Source of the DNA: 66-474 sp963771735
Lineage (GTDB): Bacteria; Pseudomonadota; Gammaproteobacteria; Xanthomonadales; Rhodanobacteraceae
NCBI GenBank assembly: GCA_963771735.1
Contig: CAVYUN010000002.1
Coordinates: forward strand, 868,001 to 932,000
Reading direction: 5' to 3'
Length of the DNA stretch: 64,000 nucleotides
Below the pieces are notes generated by a model, which saw nothing but the letters and a program-made list of their open reading frames with translations, had not been told where the DNA came from and did not search any database. A program made the position numbers and the translations under genes. Below, one piece after another: positions 1 to 10,723 of this stretch (the stretch's first letter is position 1; each line of letters opens with the position of its first letter).

Positions 1-106
1 GCGACGTCACGAAAAAGTCATATTTCGTTCCGGGCAGCTGCCACGATCGTGAAGCCAAATTCACAGCGGTGCGGCATGGAGTTGTTACCGGGACGTCAAG
101 CGCGGC

Positions 107-2845
107 TCAATGGGCTTCGCCCCAATTGGCGCCGACACCGACATCGACCAGCAACGGCACGTCGAGTTCCGCCGCGCCCTGCATGCGCTCGCGCACGCCA
201 TCGCGGACCGCATCGAGGGCACCTTCGCGTACCTCGAACACCAGTTCGTCGTGGACCTGCATCAGCATGTGCGCATCATCGCGCCGGTCCAGCCAGCCGT
301 CGATGGCGACCATCGCGCGCTTGATGATGTCGGCCGCCGTGCCTTGCATGGGCGCGTTGATCGCGGCGCGCTCGGCGCCCGCGCGCTGTGCCGCGTTGCG
401 CGAACGCAATGCGGCGAGATACAGCCGCCGGCCGAACAGGGTCTCCACGTAACCGTCGCGCCGGGCCTGTTCGCGGGTCGAGTCCATGAACGCCTTCACG
501 CCGGGGTAACGTTCGAAATAGCGCTGCACGTAGGCCTGCGCATCGCTGCGCGGGATGCCGAGACGTTGCGCGAGGCCGTGTGCGCTCATCCCGTACATCA
601 GCCCGAAATTGATCATCTTGGCGACCCGCCGCTGTTCGGGCGTGACCGCGTCCAGCCCGACGCCGAACACTTCCGACGCCGTGGCCCGATGCACGTCCTG
701 GTCGTGCCGGAAGGCATTGGTCAGGCCGGGGTCGCCCGACATGTGCGCCATGATGCGCAGCTCGATCTGCGAATAGTCCGCCGCCAGCACGCGCCAACCT
801 TCCGGGGCGATGAAGGCTTCGCGGATGCGCCGGCCTTCCTCGGTGCGCACCGGGATGTTCTGCAGGTTCGGGTCGGTGGACGACAGCCGTCCGGTCGCGA
901 CCGCGGCCTGGTGGTAACTGGTATGTACCCGCCCGGTGCGCGGGTTGACCATCCCCGGCAACTTGTCCGTGTAGGTCGAACGCAGTTTCGCGCATTGCCG
1001 GTAGTCGAGGATCATGCGCGGCAAGTCGTGCTTGTCCGCGATCGCTTCCAGTGCTTCCTCGTTGGTGGACGGCTGGCCGGTCGGGGTCTTCACCACCACC
1101 GGCAGGCCGAGTTCGTCGAACAGCAGCGCCTGCAGCTGCTTGGGCGAATCGACGTTGAATTCGCGTCCGGCGATGCGCTGCATGTCGGTCTGCAACGCGT
1201 GCATGTGCTTGCCGAGTTCGTTGCTCTGCTTGCGTAGCGCCGCGACGTCGACCAGCACGCCGCGTTGCTCCATCCGCGCCAGCACCGGCACCAGCGGCAT
1301 TTCGATGTCGGTGAACACCTGCTTCAGGCCAGGCAGGGCTTCCAGTTGCGGCCACAGCGCCCGATGCAGGCGCAGGGTGACGTCGGCATCTTCGGCGGCG
1401 TAGCGGCAGGCGGTATCGAGGTCGACCTGCGAGAACGGAATCTGCTTGGCGCCCTTGCCGGCGACATCCTCGTAGTGGACGGTGTCGTAATCGAGCCAGC
1501 GCTTGGCCAGCGTGTCCATGTCGTGGCGATTGGCAGTCGCGTTCAGCACGTAGGATTCCAGCATCGTGTCGAAGGCAATTCCCTGCACTTCGATGCCGTA
1601 ATTCGACAGCACGTTGCAGTCGTACTTGGCGTGCTGGCCGACCTTGCGGCATCCCGCACTTTCGAGGATCGGCTTCAGGCCCTTGAGCACGTCCTCGATC
1701 GGAAGTTGCGCCGGGGCGCCGGGGTAATCGTGGCCGACCGGGATGTAGCAAGCTTCGCCCACCTGCACGCAGAAGGAAAAACCCACCAGCTGGGCCCGCA
1801 TCGGATCGAGCGCGGTCGTCTCGGTATCGAACGCGAAGAGTTCGGCCCCACGTAGTTTGGCCAGCCACGCCTCGAACGATTCTTGCGTGGTGACGAGCTC
1901 GTACGAGCCGGGTTCGGCGGTTGGCGACTTTTCCCGTTCCGGATCTGGTTCCTTCGCCGCGGAAGGTGGGTCGCTTGGCGAATGGTCGTCGTCCGTCGAC
2001 CCGGATGCGTCCAGCTCCTTCAGCGCCTGCCGGAATTCATAGCGTGCATACAGTTCGCGCAGTGCATCGGTGTCGCGCGGGCGCAGCTTCAAATCACGCG
2101 GACCCTCTGTCAGATCGACGTCGGTCTTGATGGTGGCCAGCTGCCGCGACAGCGGCAACTGCGGCAACGTGGCGCGCAGGTTCTCGCCGATCTTGCCGCC
2201 GACATCGCCGGCGCGTGCAATCACGTCGTCCAGCGAGCCGTATTCGTTCAGCCATTTGGCCGCGGTCTTGGGACCGCACTTGGGCACGCCGGGGATGTTG
2301 TCGATCGCGTCGCCCATCAATGCGAGGTAATCGGCGATGCGTTCCGGCGGTACTCCGAATTTTTCGATCACGCCCTCGCGATCCGTGCGGGTGCGGGTCA
2401 TGGTGTTTTCCAGCGTCACGTGCGGGCCAACCAGTTGCGCGAAATCCTTGTCGCTCGTCGATACGGTGACGTCGATGCCGTCCGCGGCGGCGCGTTCGGC
2501 CAAGGTGCCGATCACGTCATCGGCTTCGACGCCGGGCACGCGCAAAATCGGAAAACCCAGCGCCTCGACGATCTCCAGCATCGGTTCGACCTGCGCGCGC
2601 AGGTCGTCCGGCATCGGCGGCCGGTTGGCCTTGTAATCGGGGTAGAGCTCTTCACGGAAAGTCGGGCCGGAGGCATCGACCACGAACGCGGCGTAATCGG
2701 GTTTTTCGTTAAGGGTCGCGCGCAGCATGTTGACCACGCCGAACAGCGCGCCGGTCGGTTCGCCGGCGGCATTGCTCAAGGGCGGCAATGCGTGGAACGC
2801 GCGGTACAGGTAGCTGGAACCATCGACGAGTGTGAGCTTGGTCAT
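107..2845 (-). CDS. polA: DNA polymerase I
   Basis: 912 residues, the normal length for a full three-domain Pol I, which fills gaps in repair and removes Okazaki primers. The N-terminal part carries the 5'-3' exonuclease domain with the DKDF and GDAIDNIPGV stretches. The middle holds a 3'-5' proofreading domain with an intact DTETTALD exo I motif, so proofreading looks functional. The C-terminal polymerase domain has motif A (DYSQIELR), motif B (RRVAKMINFGLMYG) and motif C (QVHDELVFEV). A low-complexity Ser/Asp/Pro/Glu linker separates the first two domains. It is divergent from the DUF2782 gene, with 81 bases between the starts. The 106 bases downstream of its stop, at the left edge of the window, hold no gene I can support. 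Confidence 0.98.
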   Translation of the reverse strand: MTKLTLVDGSSYLYRAFHALPPLSNAAGEPTGALFGVVNMLRATLNEKPDYAAFVVDASGPTFREELYPDYKANRPPMPDDLRAQVEPMLEIVEALGFPILRVPGVEADDVIGTLAERAAADGIDVTVSTSDKDFAQLVGPHVTLENTMTRTRTDREGVIEKFGVPPERIADYLALMGDAIDNIPGVPKCGPKTAAKWLNEYGSLDDVIARAGDVGGKIGENLRATLPQLPLSRQLATIKTDVDLTEGPRDLKLRPRDTDALRELYARYEFRQALKELDASGSTDDDHSPSDPPSAAKEPDPEREKSPTAEPGSYELVTTQESFEAWLAKLRGAELFAFDTETTALDPMRAQLVGFSFCVQVGEACYIPVGHDYPGAPAQLPIEDVLKGLKPILESAGCRKVGQHAKYDCNVLSNYGIEVQGIAFDTMLESYVLNATANRHDMDTLAKRWLDYDTVHYEDVAGKGAKQIPFSQVDLDTACRYAAEDADVTLRLHRALWPQLEALPGLKQVFTDIEMPLVPVLARMEQRGVLVDVAALRKQSNELGKHMHALQTDMQRIAGREFNVDSPKQLQALLFDELGLPVVVKTPTGQPSTNEEALEAIADKHDLPRMILDYRQCAKLRSTYTDKLPGMVNPRTGRVHTSYHQAAVATGRLSSTDPNLQNIPVRTEEGRRIREAFIAPEGWRVLAADYSQIELRIMAHMSGDPGLTNAFRHDQDVHRATASEVFGVGLDAVTPEQRRVAKMINFGLMYGMSAHGLAQRLGIPRSDAQAYVQRYFERYPGVKAFMDSTREQARRDGYVETLFGRRLYLAALRSRNAAQRAGAERAAINAPMQGTAADIIKRAMVAIDGWLDRRDDAHMLMQVHDELVFEVREGALDAVRDGVRERMQGAAELDVPLLVDVGVGANWGEAH

Positions 2846-2926
2846 GCCGGGATTGTCGCATGCACGCGTTGCTCACGCGGTGCGTGTATGCTGACGATGC
2901 GAACATATCGAACCCGGAGGCGTGTC

Positions 2927-3424
2927 GTGAGAGTACTGTCTTGGCTTGCGGCTTTTGCATTGCTGCTGGGCATGCCCGCGGCACACGCGCAACAAGTGCT
3001 GGCGCGCGCGTCATCCGCGCCCCCGCCGCCTGGTTCGGGGCTGCCGCCGCCCGGCATCAACGACCCGGGCGAGAAACCCCGGCAGGTACCGTTGCCGAGC
3101 ACCGGCATCTCGCCCTCGATCGCGCCGGCCGCGCGGCCAAAGAACGGCAACGGCGACAGCACCAATGTTTCCACGAGCACCAATGCCAATGGCGACACGA
3201 TCGAGGAATACAAGCACAACGGCAGCGTGTACATGGTGCGCGTGACCCCGAAACACGGCGTCACCCAGACCTACAAGGTCAACAACCCGAATGGCAGCCT
3301 GGTGCACGATCCGCAGCAGGGGCCGGTGTCACCCGTGTATTACGACATCTACAAGTGGGGCGGTCCGAAGAAGAAAAAGCCAGCAAGCGGCGCGCCGGCC
3401 GAGGCGTCGACGAGCGGGCAGTGA
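2927..3424 (+). CDS. DUF2782 family secreted protein
   Basis: 165 residues beginning at GTG 2927. That start is chosen because GGAGG (2916-2920) sits six bases upstream and because the protein then opens with a clean Sec signal peptide (hydrophobic core, cleavage near AHA-Q). The mature protein is Pro-rich, then Asn/Thr/Ser-rich. It ends in a conserved block (EYKHNGSVYMVRVTP and PVYYDIYKWGG) typical of DUF2782, followed by a Lys tail. The gene lies head to head with polA, an arrangement familiar in xanthomonads. The function is unknown; a periplasmic location is inferred from the signal peptide. An in-frame ATG further upstream would bury the signal peptide and is less likely. Confidence 0.85.
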   Translation: MRVLSWLAAFALLLGMPAAHAQQVLARASSAPPPPGSGLPPPGINDPGEKPRQVPLPSTGISPSIAPAARPKNGNGDSTNVSTSTNANGDTIEEYKHNGSVYMVRVTPKHGVTQTYKVNNPNGSLVHDPQQGPVSPVYYDIYKWGGPKKKKPASGAPAEASTSGQ

Positions 3425-3535
3425 CCAAGTCGGTCGCGCGTCTATCGCTGGTGCCGGCACGGGCCGGCCACGGAGTTTTCGACCACGGATGACGGCTTTG
3501 GGCCGACCTGCGGGCACAGCGCATGCGCGCTGCGT

Positions 3536-4267
3536 TCACCCATCCAGTTCCTGATAGCGCCTGAAGATGCCGTCATTGTTGAATGGAATGCGCCGCGGCG
3601 AAGCAAGGTACGTCGCGATGCTCGGACGCTCGGCGACGCGCTCGTGCAGTTCCATGCACAGCGGCAACGAGAGTGCCAGTCGGCGCATCGTGCGTGGCCA
3701 CGCATAACGCAGCCCGGCGATGACCTGGAACAGTGACAGATCCGCGTAACTGGTCGCGCTGCCGGCGAGGCAGCGTTGGCGGCCACGCCGGTTCTCGGCC
3801 AGTATCCGTTCGAAGTAGCCCAGGAATTTCGGCAGGCGTTCGCGTCGCAAGTGCGCGCTGCGGCGTTTGGCTTCCTCGTGCTGGTCCTCGTAGTAAAGGC
3901 TGCCCGCGATCGGATGGTGGCTGTCGTGGACTTCGGTGACCAGATCGGCCAGCGTCAGTTGCAACTGATGCGTCCACAGCTGGCCGGTCTCGTCACCCGG
4001 CGCCAGATCGAGGCGCGGCCCGAGGAACAACAGGATGTTCGCCGTCTGCGCGATCAGGCGACGACCGGCTTTCAGGAAGGGCGGTGCGAATGGCGGATGG
4101 CCCGTCGATGGGTCCTCCAGCATTCGCAGCAGAGCCGCCTCGCCGCCGCCCGAGCCCTCCGGCAGGCGTGCGACGTCGACATAGTCGGCCCCGGCGTCTT
4201 CCAGCGCCAGACGCACGAACTCGCCGCGTCCCTGGATGGTTGGCCAGTAGTAAAGCTCATACTTCAT
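3536..4267 (-). CDS. glutathione S-transferase-like protein
   Basis: 243 residues. The N-terminus has the thioredoxin-like GST fold signature (YELYYWPTIQGRGEFVRLAL, then PPFLKAG and QTANILLFLG), which forms the glutathione-binding half. The C-terminal half is all helical, with a GST_C-type segment around YADLSLFQVIAGLRYAWP. It resembles the sigma/alpha-like GSTs found in proteobacteria and some eukaryotes. A Tyr near the start (YYWP) could be the glutathione-activating residue, but the substrate cannot be told. It is monocistronic, convergent to the DUF2782 gene, and followed upstream by about 200 bases without a gene that hold a paired-hairpin element. Confidence 0.85.
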   Translation of the reverse strand: MKYELYYWPTIQGRGEFVRLALEDAGADYVDVARLPEGSGGGEAALLRMLEDPSTGHPPFAPPFLKAGRRLIAQTANILLFLGPRLDLAPGDETGQLWTHQLQLTLADLVTEVHDSHHPIAGSLYYEDQHEEAKRRSAHLRRERLPKFLGYFERILAENRRGRQRCLAGSATSYADLSLFQVIAGLRYAWPRTMRRLALSLPLCMELHERVAERPSIATYLASPRRIPFNNDGIFRRYQELDG

Positions 4268-4390
4268 GAGCGGCAGACTAGCAGCGGAGACGTGAACCTG
4301 GCGCCCTGTCCATTGGTGGTTCTGGTCTGGGGCAGACCATCGAAGGCCGGCAACGAAGCAGCGTCTTTCCCGTGCCGGGCGAATGGCTTT

Positions 4391-4438
4391 GGTTACTCTC
4401 CCAAAAGGAAAGTAACCCGCGCGTCCGGAGGCGCGCGG
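4391..4438. repeat. tandem hairpins in the purH-GST intergenic region
   Basis: Two adjacent palindromes: GGTTACT...AGTAACC (4391-4417, 7-bp stem) and CCGCGCG...CGCGCGG (4417-4438, 7-bp stem). The first, with its CCCAAAAGG centre, looks like a short intergenic element I associate with xanthomonad genomes (from memory). It lies downstream of purH and could also slow or end that long transcript. There is no T tract, so a classical terminator is not claimed. The rest of 4268-4474 shows nothing else. Confidence 0.55.
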
Positions 4439-4474
4439 AATCGAGACATGGAGGTCGAACGTGGTCTCGGATCG

Positions 4475-6058
4475 TCAGTGCCGGAAGTGGCGCGTGCCCG
4501 TGAACACCATCGCCATGTCGTGCTCGTCGGCAGCGGCAATCACTTCCTGATCACGCATCGAACCACCCGGCTGGATCAACGCGCGCACGCCGGCTGCGGC
4601 GGCCAGGTCGACGTTGTCGCGGAACGGGAAGAACGCGTCCGAGGCCATCACGCTGCCCTGCGTCGATAGTTTCGCCTCGGAGGCCTTCATCGCGGCGATC
4701 TTGACGCTGACCACCCGGCTCATCTGGCCGGCGCCGATGCCGACGGTGGCACCGTCCTTCGCAAACACGATGGCGTTGGATTTCACGAACATCGCGACAT
4801 GCCACGCGAACAACAGGTCGCGCAGCTGCTCGGTATCGGGCACGCGCCGGGTGACCACCTTGAGATCCGACAGCATCAGGGTGTCGTTGTCGGAATCCTG
4901 TACCAGCACGCCGCCGGCGATGCTGCGCAATTGCCGTTGCATCGTGCCCGGCGCATTCGGCCATTCACCGGTGGCGAGTGCGCGCACGTTGGGTTTTTTC
5001 CGGAGCGCGGCCAGCGCATCCTCGTCGAACGCCGGCGCCACCAGTACTTCGACGAACTGGCTGGCGAGGATCTTGCCGACCAGCGCGCCGTGCATGGGCC
5101 GGTTGAATGCGATGATGCCGCCGAAAGCGGAGGTCGCATCGCAGGCAAAAGCACGCTCGTAGGCGCGCAACGGATCCTGGTCCAGCGCGACGCCGCATGG
5201 GTTGGCATGCTTGACGATCACGCAGGCGGGTGTCTTGTCGAAGGCCTTGACGCATTCCAGTGCGGTATCGGCATCGACGAAATTGTTGTAGGACATTTCC
5301 TTGCCCGACAGCACGGTCGCGCCGGCGACGGTGCCGGCGGTCTGTCGTCCGTCCAGGTACAGTGCCGCGGCCTGATGCGGATTCTCGCCGTAACGCATTT
5401 CTTGCGCGCGTCGCAGGGCCAGGTGCAGCGTCGGCGGATAGGCTTCGCCGGGTGCGCCCTCGGCACGTGCCGAGAGCCAGTCCGCGATCATGCCGTCATA
5501 GTGCGCGGTGTGCGCGAACACCTTTGCGGCAAACCGTCGGCGCTGTTCGAACGAGGTGCCGCCGTCGCGGCGCAGGGTTTCGACCAGCTCGCGGTAGTCC
5601 ACGGGGTCGCAGACCACGGTTACGCGTTCGTGGTTCTTGGCGCCCGCGCGCAGCATCGCCGGACCGCCGATGTCAATCTGCTCGACGGCTTCTTCATAGG
5701 TCGTGCCGGCCTGGGCCACCGTGCGCGCGAATGGATAAAGATTGACGATCAGCAGATCGATCGGTGCGATCGAGTGATCCAGCATGACCGCGTCATCGAT
5801 GCCGCGGCGTCCCAACAGTCCGCCGTGCACCCTGGGATGCAGGGTCTTGACGCGCCCATCCATGATTTCGGGGAAGCCGGTCAGCTCGCTGACGTCGCGT
5901 ACCGGTATGTCCGCCTCGCGCAATGCCCGGGCGCTGCCACCGGTCGAAACGATCTCGATGCCTAGTGCGTGCAGCGCGGAGCCGATGTCGGCGAGGCCGG
6001 TCTTGTCCGAAACGCTGAGCAACGCGCGGCGCGCCGTAATGATGCCTGATCCTGTCAT
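4475..6058 (-). CDS. purH: bifunctional AICAR formyltransferase / IMP cyclohydrolase
   Basis: 527 residues, full length, catalysing the last two steps of de novo IMP synthesis in the cytosol. The N-terminal MGS-like domain (about 1-150; ARRALLSVSDKTGLADIG, STGGSARAL) is the cyclohydrolase. The remaining AICARFT domain shows the conserved KHANPCG stretch and the NPHQ motif of RYGENPHQ. It starts 24 bases after the fis stop and is the last gene of the long minus-strand run from aroQ. The Fis-PurH pairing is a common gene order in this lineage. Confidence 0.97.
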   Translation of the reverse strand: MTGSGIITARRALLSVSDKTGLADIGSALHALGIEIVSTGGSARALREADIPVRDVSELTGFPEIMDGRVKTLHPRVHGGLLGRRGIDDAVMLDHSIAPIDLLIVNLYPFARTVAQAGTTYEEAVEQIDIGGPAMLRAGAKNHERVTVVCDPVDYRELVETLRRDGGTSFEQRRRFAAKVFAHTAHYDGMIADWLSARAEGAPGEAYPPTLHLALRRAQEMRYGENPHQAAALYLDGRQTAGTVAGATVLSGKEMSYNNFVDADTALECVKAFDKTPACVIVKHANPCGVALDQDPLRAYERAFACDATSAFGGIIAFNRPMHGALVGKILASQFVEVLVAPAFDEDALAALRKKPNVRALATGEWPNAPGTMQRQLRSIAGGVLVQDSDNDTLMLSDLKVVTRRVPDTEQLRDLLFAWHVAMFVKSNAIVFAKDGATVGIGAGQMSRVVSVKIAAMKASEAKLSTQGSVMASDAFFPFRDNVDLAAAAGVRALIQPGGSMRDQEVIAAADEHDMAMVFTGTRHFRH

Positions 6059-6082
6059 GTGCCGGAGCCCTTTCCCCTGTCG

Positions 6083-6373
6083 TCAAACGATCCCGAGTTG
6101 CCGCAATTTCTTGTGCAGGGTTGCGCGATGGATACCCAGTATCTCCGCGGCACGGCTCTGGTTGCCGTTGCTCCATGCCAGCACTTCGCGCAGCAGCGGT
6201 GCCTCGACTTCGCGCAGCAATCGCGCGTACAAGCCCTCGCGACAGGGAGTGCCGTCGAGATCGGCCAGGTAGCGGCGCACGCTGGCCGCCATGCATTCGC
6301 CGAGCGTTACGCCGCCTTGGCGAGCTGGTTCCTGGCGGGGGGTGTGCACGGTATGCAGGGAACGCGTATCCAC
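6083..6373 (-). CDS. fis: Fis family DNA-binding protein
   Basis: The C-terminal half is unmistakable Fis: APLLREVLAW followed by the helix-turn-helix NGNQSRAAEILGIHRATLHKKL. Fis bends DNA and acts as a nucleoid protein and transcription regulator. The start is uncertain. GTG 6373 gives 96 residues, close to the usual size of about 90-98; the only nearby ATG (6292) gives 69 residues and would cut the N-terminal arm. No convincing Shine-Dalgarno sequence supports either. It lies between the DUF3426 gene (95 bases away with the GTG start) and purH (24 bases). Confidence 0.8.
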   Translation of the reverse strand: MDTRSLHTVHTPRQEPARQGGVTLGECMAASVRRYLADLDGTPCREGLYARLLREVEAPLLREVLAWSNGNQSRAAEILGIHRATLHKKLRQLGIV

Positions 6374-6468
6374 GGCTTGCCGAAATCTGGGGAAGCACGC
6401 AGGTCGTGCGTGCAAATGCGAACGCGAGAGTCTAACAGCGCGAGCCCGGCTTGCGCAGGCAGTTCGCC

Positions 6469-7875
6469 TTACTCGAAACCGAAATGGAACGATACCGCGC
6501 GTTTGCCCGGATCGGCCACCTCGAAGGCGACCGCTGCGGTGGTTCCCGGCGCGATGCCGGTGGTGCGCCGGGCCGGATCGGGCATGTATTCGGCGGGACG
6601 GAAGCGGCGCATCGCGACCACGTTGTTGTCGAGGTCGGTGAGCTCGACTACCACGATCGGCCACGGCTGGCGGAAGCGTGCGTCGTTGCGCAGCGTCGCC
6701 GTGATCATCAGCGCGCCGGCGGCATCGGGATCGGGGCGGATGTCGCGCGACAGCAGCTCCAGTTTCGCGATGTCGCGGATCGGAGGCAGGCGACAGTCCA
6801 GGCTCGCGCACACCCGCATCGCCCAGGCTTGGGTGGCGGGATCGCGGATGAACGCGACCCGCTTGGCCCAGCCGAGCTGCGCGGCCAGCAGCACCGCGAG
6901 CAATGCGCAACCCAACACCCATAGCCAGTCGCTGCGTCGAATGCGTCGCCGTCGTGGTGGCACGTACACCGGCGTCGCAGGCAGGGTTTCGTCGGCATCG
7001 ATTTCAGGGGTGTCGTCGGCCCATTCTTGTTGGTGGGGTTCGACGGTGTCGTCTTGCTCGAAATCGACGCGATCGGGTTCCCGGAGGTCGCAGTCGTCGG
7101 TGGGGTCTCCGGATTCGGTCGACTGCGCGCCGACAGGTTCGGCTGGTGGGTGAAATTCGTCGTCGGTTGGATGCGTGGCGGTTGCTTCCTTTTCGCCGGG
7201 AGTCGTTGCCGGTGGATCGGAAGCGAGTGTCTCGGCCCCGTCCTGTGCTGGTTCGGCCGGTGCAGTGGGATCGGTTCTTTCTGCATCCGAAATCTCGATG
7301 ACCCACGATTCATCGGGCGGGTTGGATGCGAGCGGCTCATCCGCAGTTGGCGCGTCTGCCGGAACTGCATCGCGGCTGGATTCCACTGCGCGTGAGACGG
7401 GTTCGATGGCAATGCTGTCGAGATCCATGAAGCCGGTTTGGACGGGCAGTTCGATGATTTCCCATGCCGGATCGCCCTGGACGGCTTCATGCGGAATGCC
7501 GGCGGCATCGGCGATCAACACCTGGGCGCGTCGGCCCGAAAGCGCGTGCAGCCATTCATCGTCGGCGCGCGCGTCAGGCTCTTGCATGTTGCCTGGCGCC
7601 GCCGCCGCCGCGGCTTCGACATTCGCCGCATGGTGCGCCTCGGCTGCTCCGAACCGGGCTTCCGGCCAAACCGATGCCGTCAACGTGGGTGCGTGCTCCT
7701 CCGGGTCGTGTACGGGCAGCGCGTTATCCGGCCCGGGCGGCAGCGTACTGCTCAAGGTGCGCAGTGCATCGAAGCGCTCGGAACAATGGCCACAACGGAC
7801 GATCCCCAGCGATGCCTGCAAGGCATCCTCATCGATCTCGAAGATCGTTTGGCATCCCGGGCACTGGGTGTACAT
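6469..7875 (-). CDS. zinc-ribbon / DUF3426 membrane protein
   Basis: 468 residues. The N-terminus is an MJ0042-type zinc ribbon with two CxxC pairs (CPGC at about 5-8 and CGHC at about 28-31). A long acidic, low-complexity middle follows, about 250 residues rich in Glu, Asp, Ala, Pro and Thr. Then comes one transmembrane helix (SDWLWVLGCALLAVLLAAQLG) and a C-terminal DUF3426 domain with its conserved CRLPPIRD and PDPARRTTGIAPG segments. The topology suggests a cytosolic zinc ribbon and a periplasmic DUF3426 domain. It sits between prmA and fis, the usual place for this family in gammaproteobacteria. The function is unknown. Confidence 0.88.
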   Translation of the reverse strand: MYTQCPGCQTIFEIDEDALQASLGIVRCGHCSERFDALRTLSSTLPPGPDNALPVHDPEEHAPTLTASVWPEARFGAAEAHHAANVEAAAAAAPGNMQEPDARADDEWLHALSGRRAQVLIADAAGIPHEAVQGDPAWEIIELPVQTGFMDLDSIAIEPVSRAVESSRDAVPADAPTADEPLASNPPDESWVIEISDAERTDPTAPAEPAQDGAETLASDPPATTPGEKEATATHPTDDEFHPPAEPVGAQSTESGDPTDDCDLREPDRVDFEQDDTVEPHQQEWADDTPEIDADETLPATPVYVPPRRRRIRRSDWLWVLGCALLAVLLAAQLGWAKRVAFIRDPATQAWAMRVCASLDCRLPPIRDIAKLELLSRDIRPDPDAAGALMITATLRNDARFRQPWPIVVVELTDLDNNVVAMRRFRPAEYMPDPARRTTGIAPGTTAAVAFEVADPGKRAVSFHFGFE

Positions 7876-7911
7876 GCAACGATTGTAGGCGACCGCGCGC
7901 GAAGTGACGCA

Positions 7912-8820
7912 TCATGCACGCACACCGTCGATGCGGAGCCAGTCTTCACGTTGGGTGACACGAAGATCCGTGAATCCGCGGTCGCGGTAGCTGGCCAGCA
8001 ATTCGTTTTCCTGCCCGGCCAGGATGCCGGACAGCGCGAATGGCGCGGCGGGTCGGCATACGGCCGCGAATCGCGGCGCGAGTTCATGCAACGGACCGGC
8101 GAGGATGTTGGCGATGAAAACATCGGCTCGAAAGTCGTGGGGAAGTGCGTCCGGCAGGCAGGTTCGGATGCGGCTGGCGACGCCGTTGCGCGCGGCATTG
8201 TCTTGCGTGGCCGTGAGCGCCTGCGGATCGTTGTCCACCCCGATGGCCTCGCCTGCTCCCAGTTTCAATGCGGCGATCGCAAGCACGCCCGAACCACAGC
8301 CGTAGTCGACCAGTGTCTTGCCTGAAAGGTCGATGCCTTCGAGCCATTCCAGGCACAGCGCGGTGGTCGGGTGGGTGCCGGTGCCGAAGGCCAGTCCGGG
8401 GTCCAGGCGCACGATCGCGGTCAAGGCACCACCATGTTCCGGCGGCTCGATGTTCCACGGGTATATCCACAAACGTTTGCCGAATTGCATCGGCCGGTAG
8501 CGGTCCATCCATGCGCGTTCCCATTTTTGGTCGGCGACTTCACGGAAGGTCACGCACTCGGGCGAGAGTTCGGGCAGCGCATCCTGCAAAAGGTGCAGGA
8601 GACCGCGCCGATCGGCATCGGCCTCGAACAACGCCAGCAGAGTCAGCGAACGCCACAAGGGCGTCTCGCCCACGCCCGGCTCGAAGATTGCGGCTTCGTC
8701 GGGGGTGTCGGCCTCGGCATCCATCAGTGTGACGGCTAGCGCGCCGAGATCCTCCAGCGCGGCCTCGGCGTGCGGCTGCTCGGCGGCAGCGAGGGTCAGT
8801 TGCAGTTCGAGCCAGGGCAT
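7912..8820 (-). CDS. prmA: ribosomal protein L11 methyltransferase
   Basis: 302 residues. PrmA trimethylates ribosomal protein L11 using S-adenosylmethionine. ATG 8820 was chosen because MPWLELQL is the standard PrmA N-terminus; a longer in-frame reading would overlap accC. The N-terminal L11-recognition domain is followed by the Rossmann methyltransferase fold. Motif I is VDYGCGSGVLAIAA, and the family block DPGLAFGTGTHPTT precedes it. Downstream NILAGPL is the NxLAxPL-like motif IV. It starts 19 bases after accC, in the acc operon. Confidence 0.95.
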   Translation of the reverse strand: MPWLELQLTLAAAEQPHAEAALEDLGALAVTLMDAEADTPDEAAIFEPGVGETPLWRSLTLLALFEADADRRGLLHLLQDALPELSPECVTFREVADQKWERAWMDRYRPMQFGKRLWIYPWNIEPPEHGGALTAIVRLDPGLAFGTGTHPTTALCLEWLEGIDLSGKTLVDYGCGSGVLAIAALKLGAGEAIGVDNDPQALTATQDNAARNGVASRIRTCLPDALPHDFRADVFIANILAGPLHELAPRFAAVCRPAAPFALSGILAGQENELLASYRDRGFTDLRVTQREDWLRIDGVRA

Positions 8821-8839
8821 GGTGGTTGCAGGTGGCGAC

Positions 8840-10210
<1,371 letters not shown>

Positions 10211-10214
10211 GGCG

Positions 10215-10691
10215 TCAACCGATCACGAACAAGGGTTCATCGAACTCCACCGCCTGGCCGTTCTCGGCCACGACGGCGACCACGGTGCCTGCGACTTCGG
10301 CTTCGATCTGGTTGAACATCTTCATGGCCTCGATCACGCCCAGTGGATCGCCGACCTTGACCTGCTGGCCGACCTTGACGAAGGGTTCGGCGCCGGGCGA
10401 GGACGCGGCATAGAAGGTGCCGACCATCGGCGAACGCACCACGTTGCCAGGCGGCAGGCCGGCATCCTCGGCAGGTGCCTGCACGGGGGTTGCCGCAGGT
10501 GCAGGCGCCGCGGCAGGGGCTGCAACGGGCGCGGCAGCGGCGGGTGCCGGTTGCGCCGCCGCATATGCGTGCGGTGCGGTGGCGGGGAAGCGCGACAGGC
10601 GCACGGTTTCCTCGCCTTCCTTGATTTCGATTTCGGAGAGGTTGGACTCTTCCAGCAGTTCGATCAGTTTCTTGACTTTTCTGAGATCCAT
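10215..10691 (-). CDS. accB: acetyl-CoA carboxylase, biotin carboxyl carrier protein
   Basis: 158 residues from ATG 10691 (MDLRKVKKLIELLEESNLSE). A short helical N-terminus is followed by an Ala/Pro-rich flexible linker (about residues 40-75). The biotinyl domain follows with the canonical EAMKM motif, in which Lys124 is the biotinylation site, and the thumb loop before it. The linker allows the biotin arm to swing between AccC and the AccAD transferase. It is 32 bases downstream of aroQ, giving the frequent aroQ-accB-accC order. Confidence 0.97.
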   Translation of the reverse strand: MDLRKVKKLIELLEESNLSEIEIKEGEETVRLSRFPATAPHAYAAAQPAPAAAAPVAAPAAAPAPAATPVQAPAEDAGLPPGNVVRSPMVGTFYAASSPGAEPFVKVGQQVKVGDPLGVIEAMKMFNQIEAEVAGTVVAVVAENGQAVEFDEPLFVIG

Positions 10692-10723
10692 GGCGGTCTC
10701 GCTGTGGCAATCAGGATATGGAA

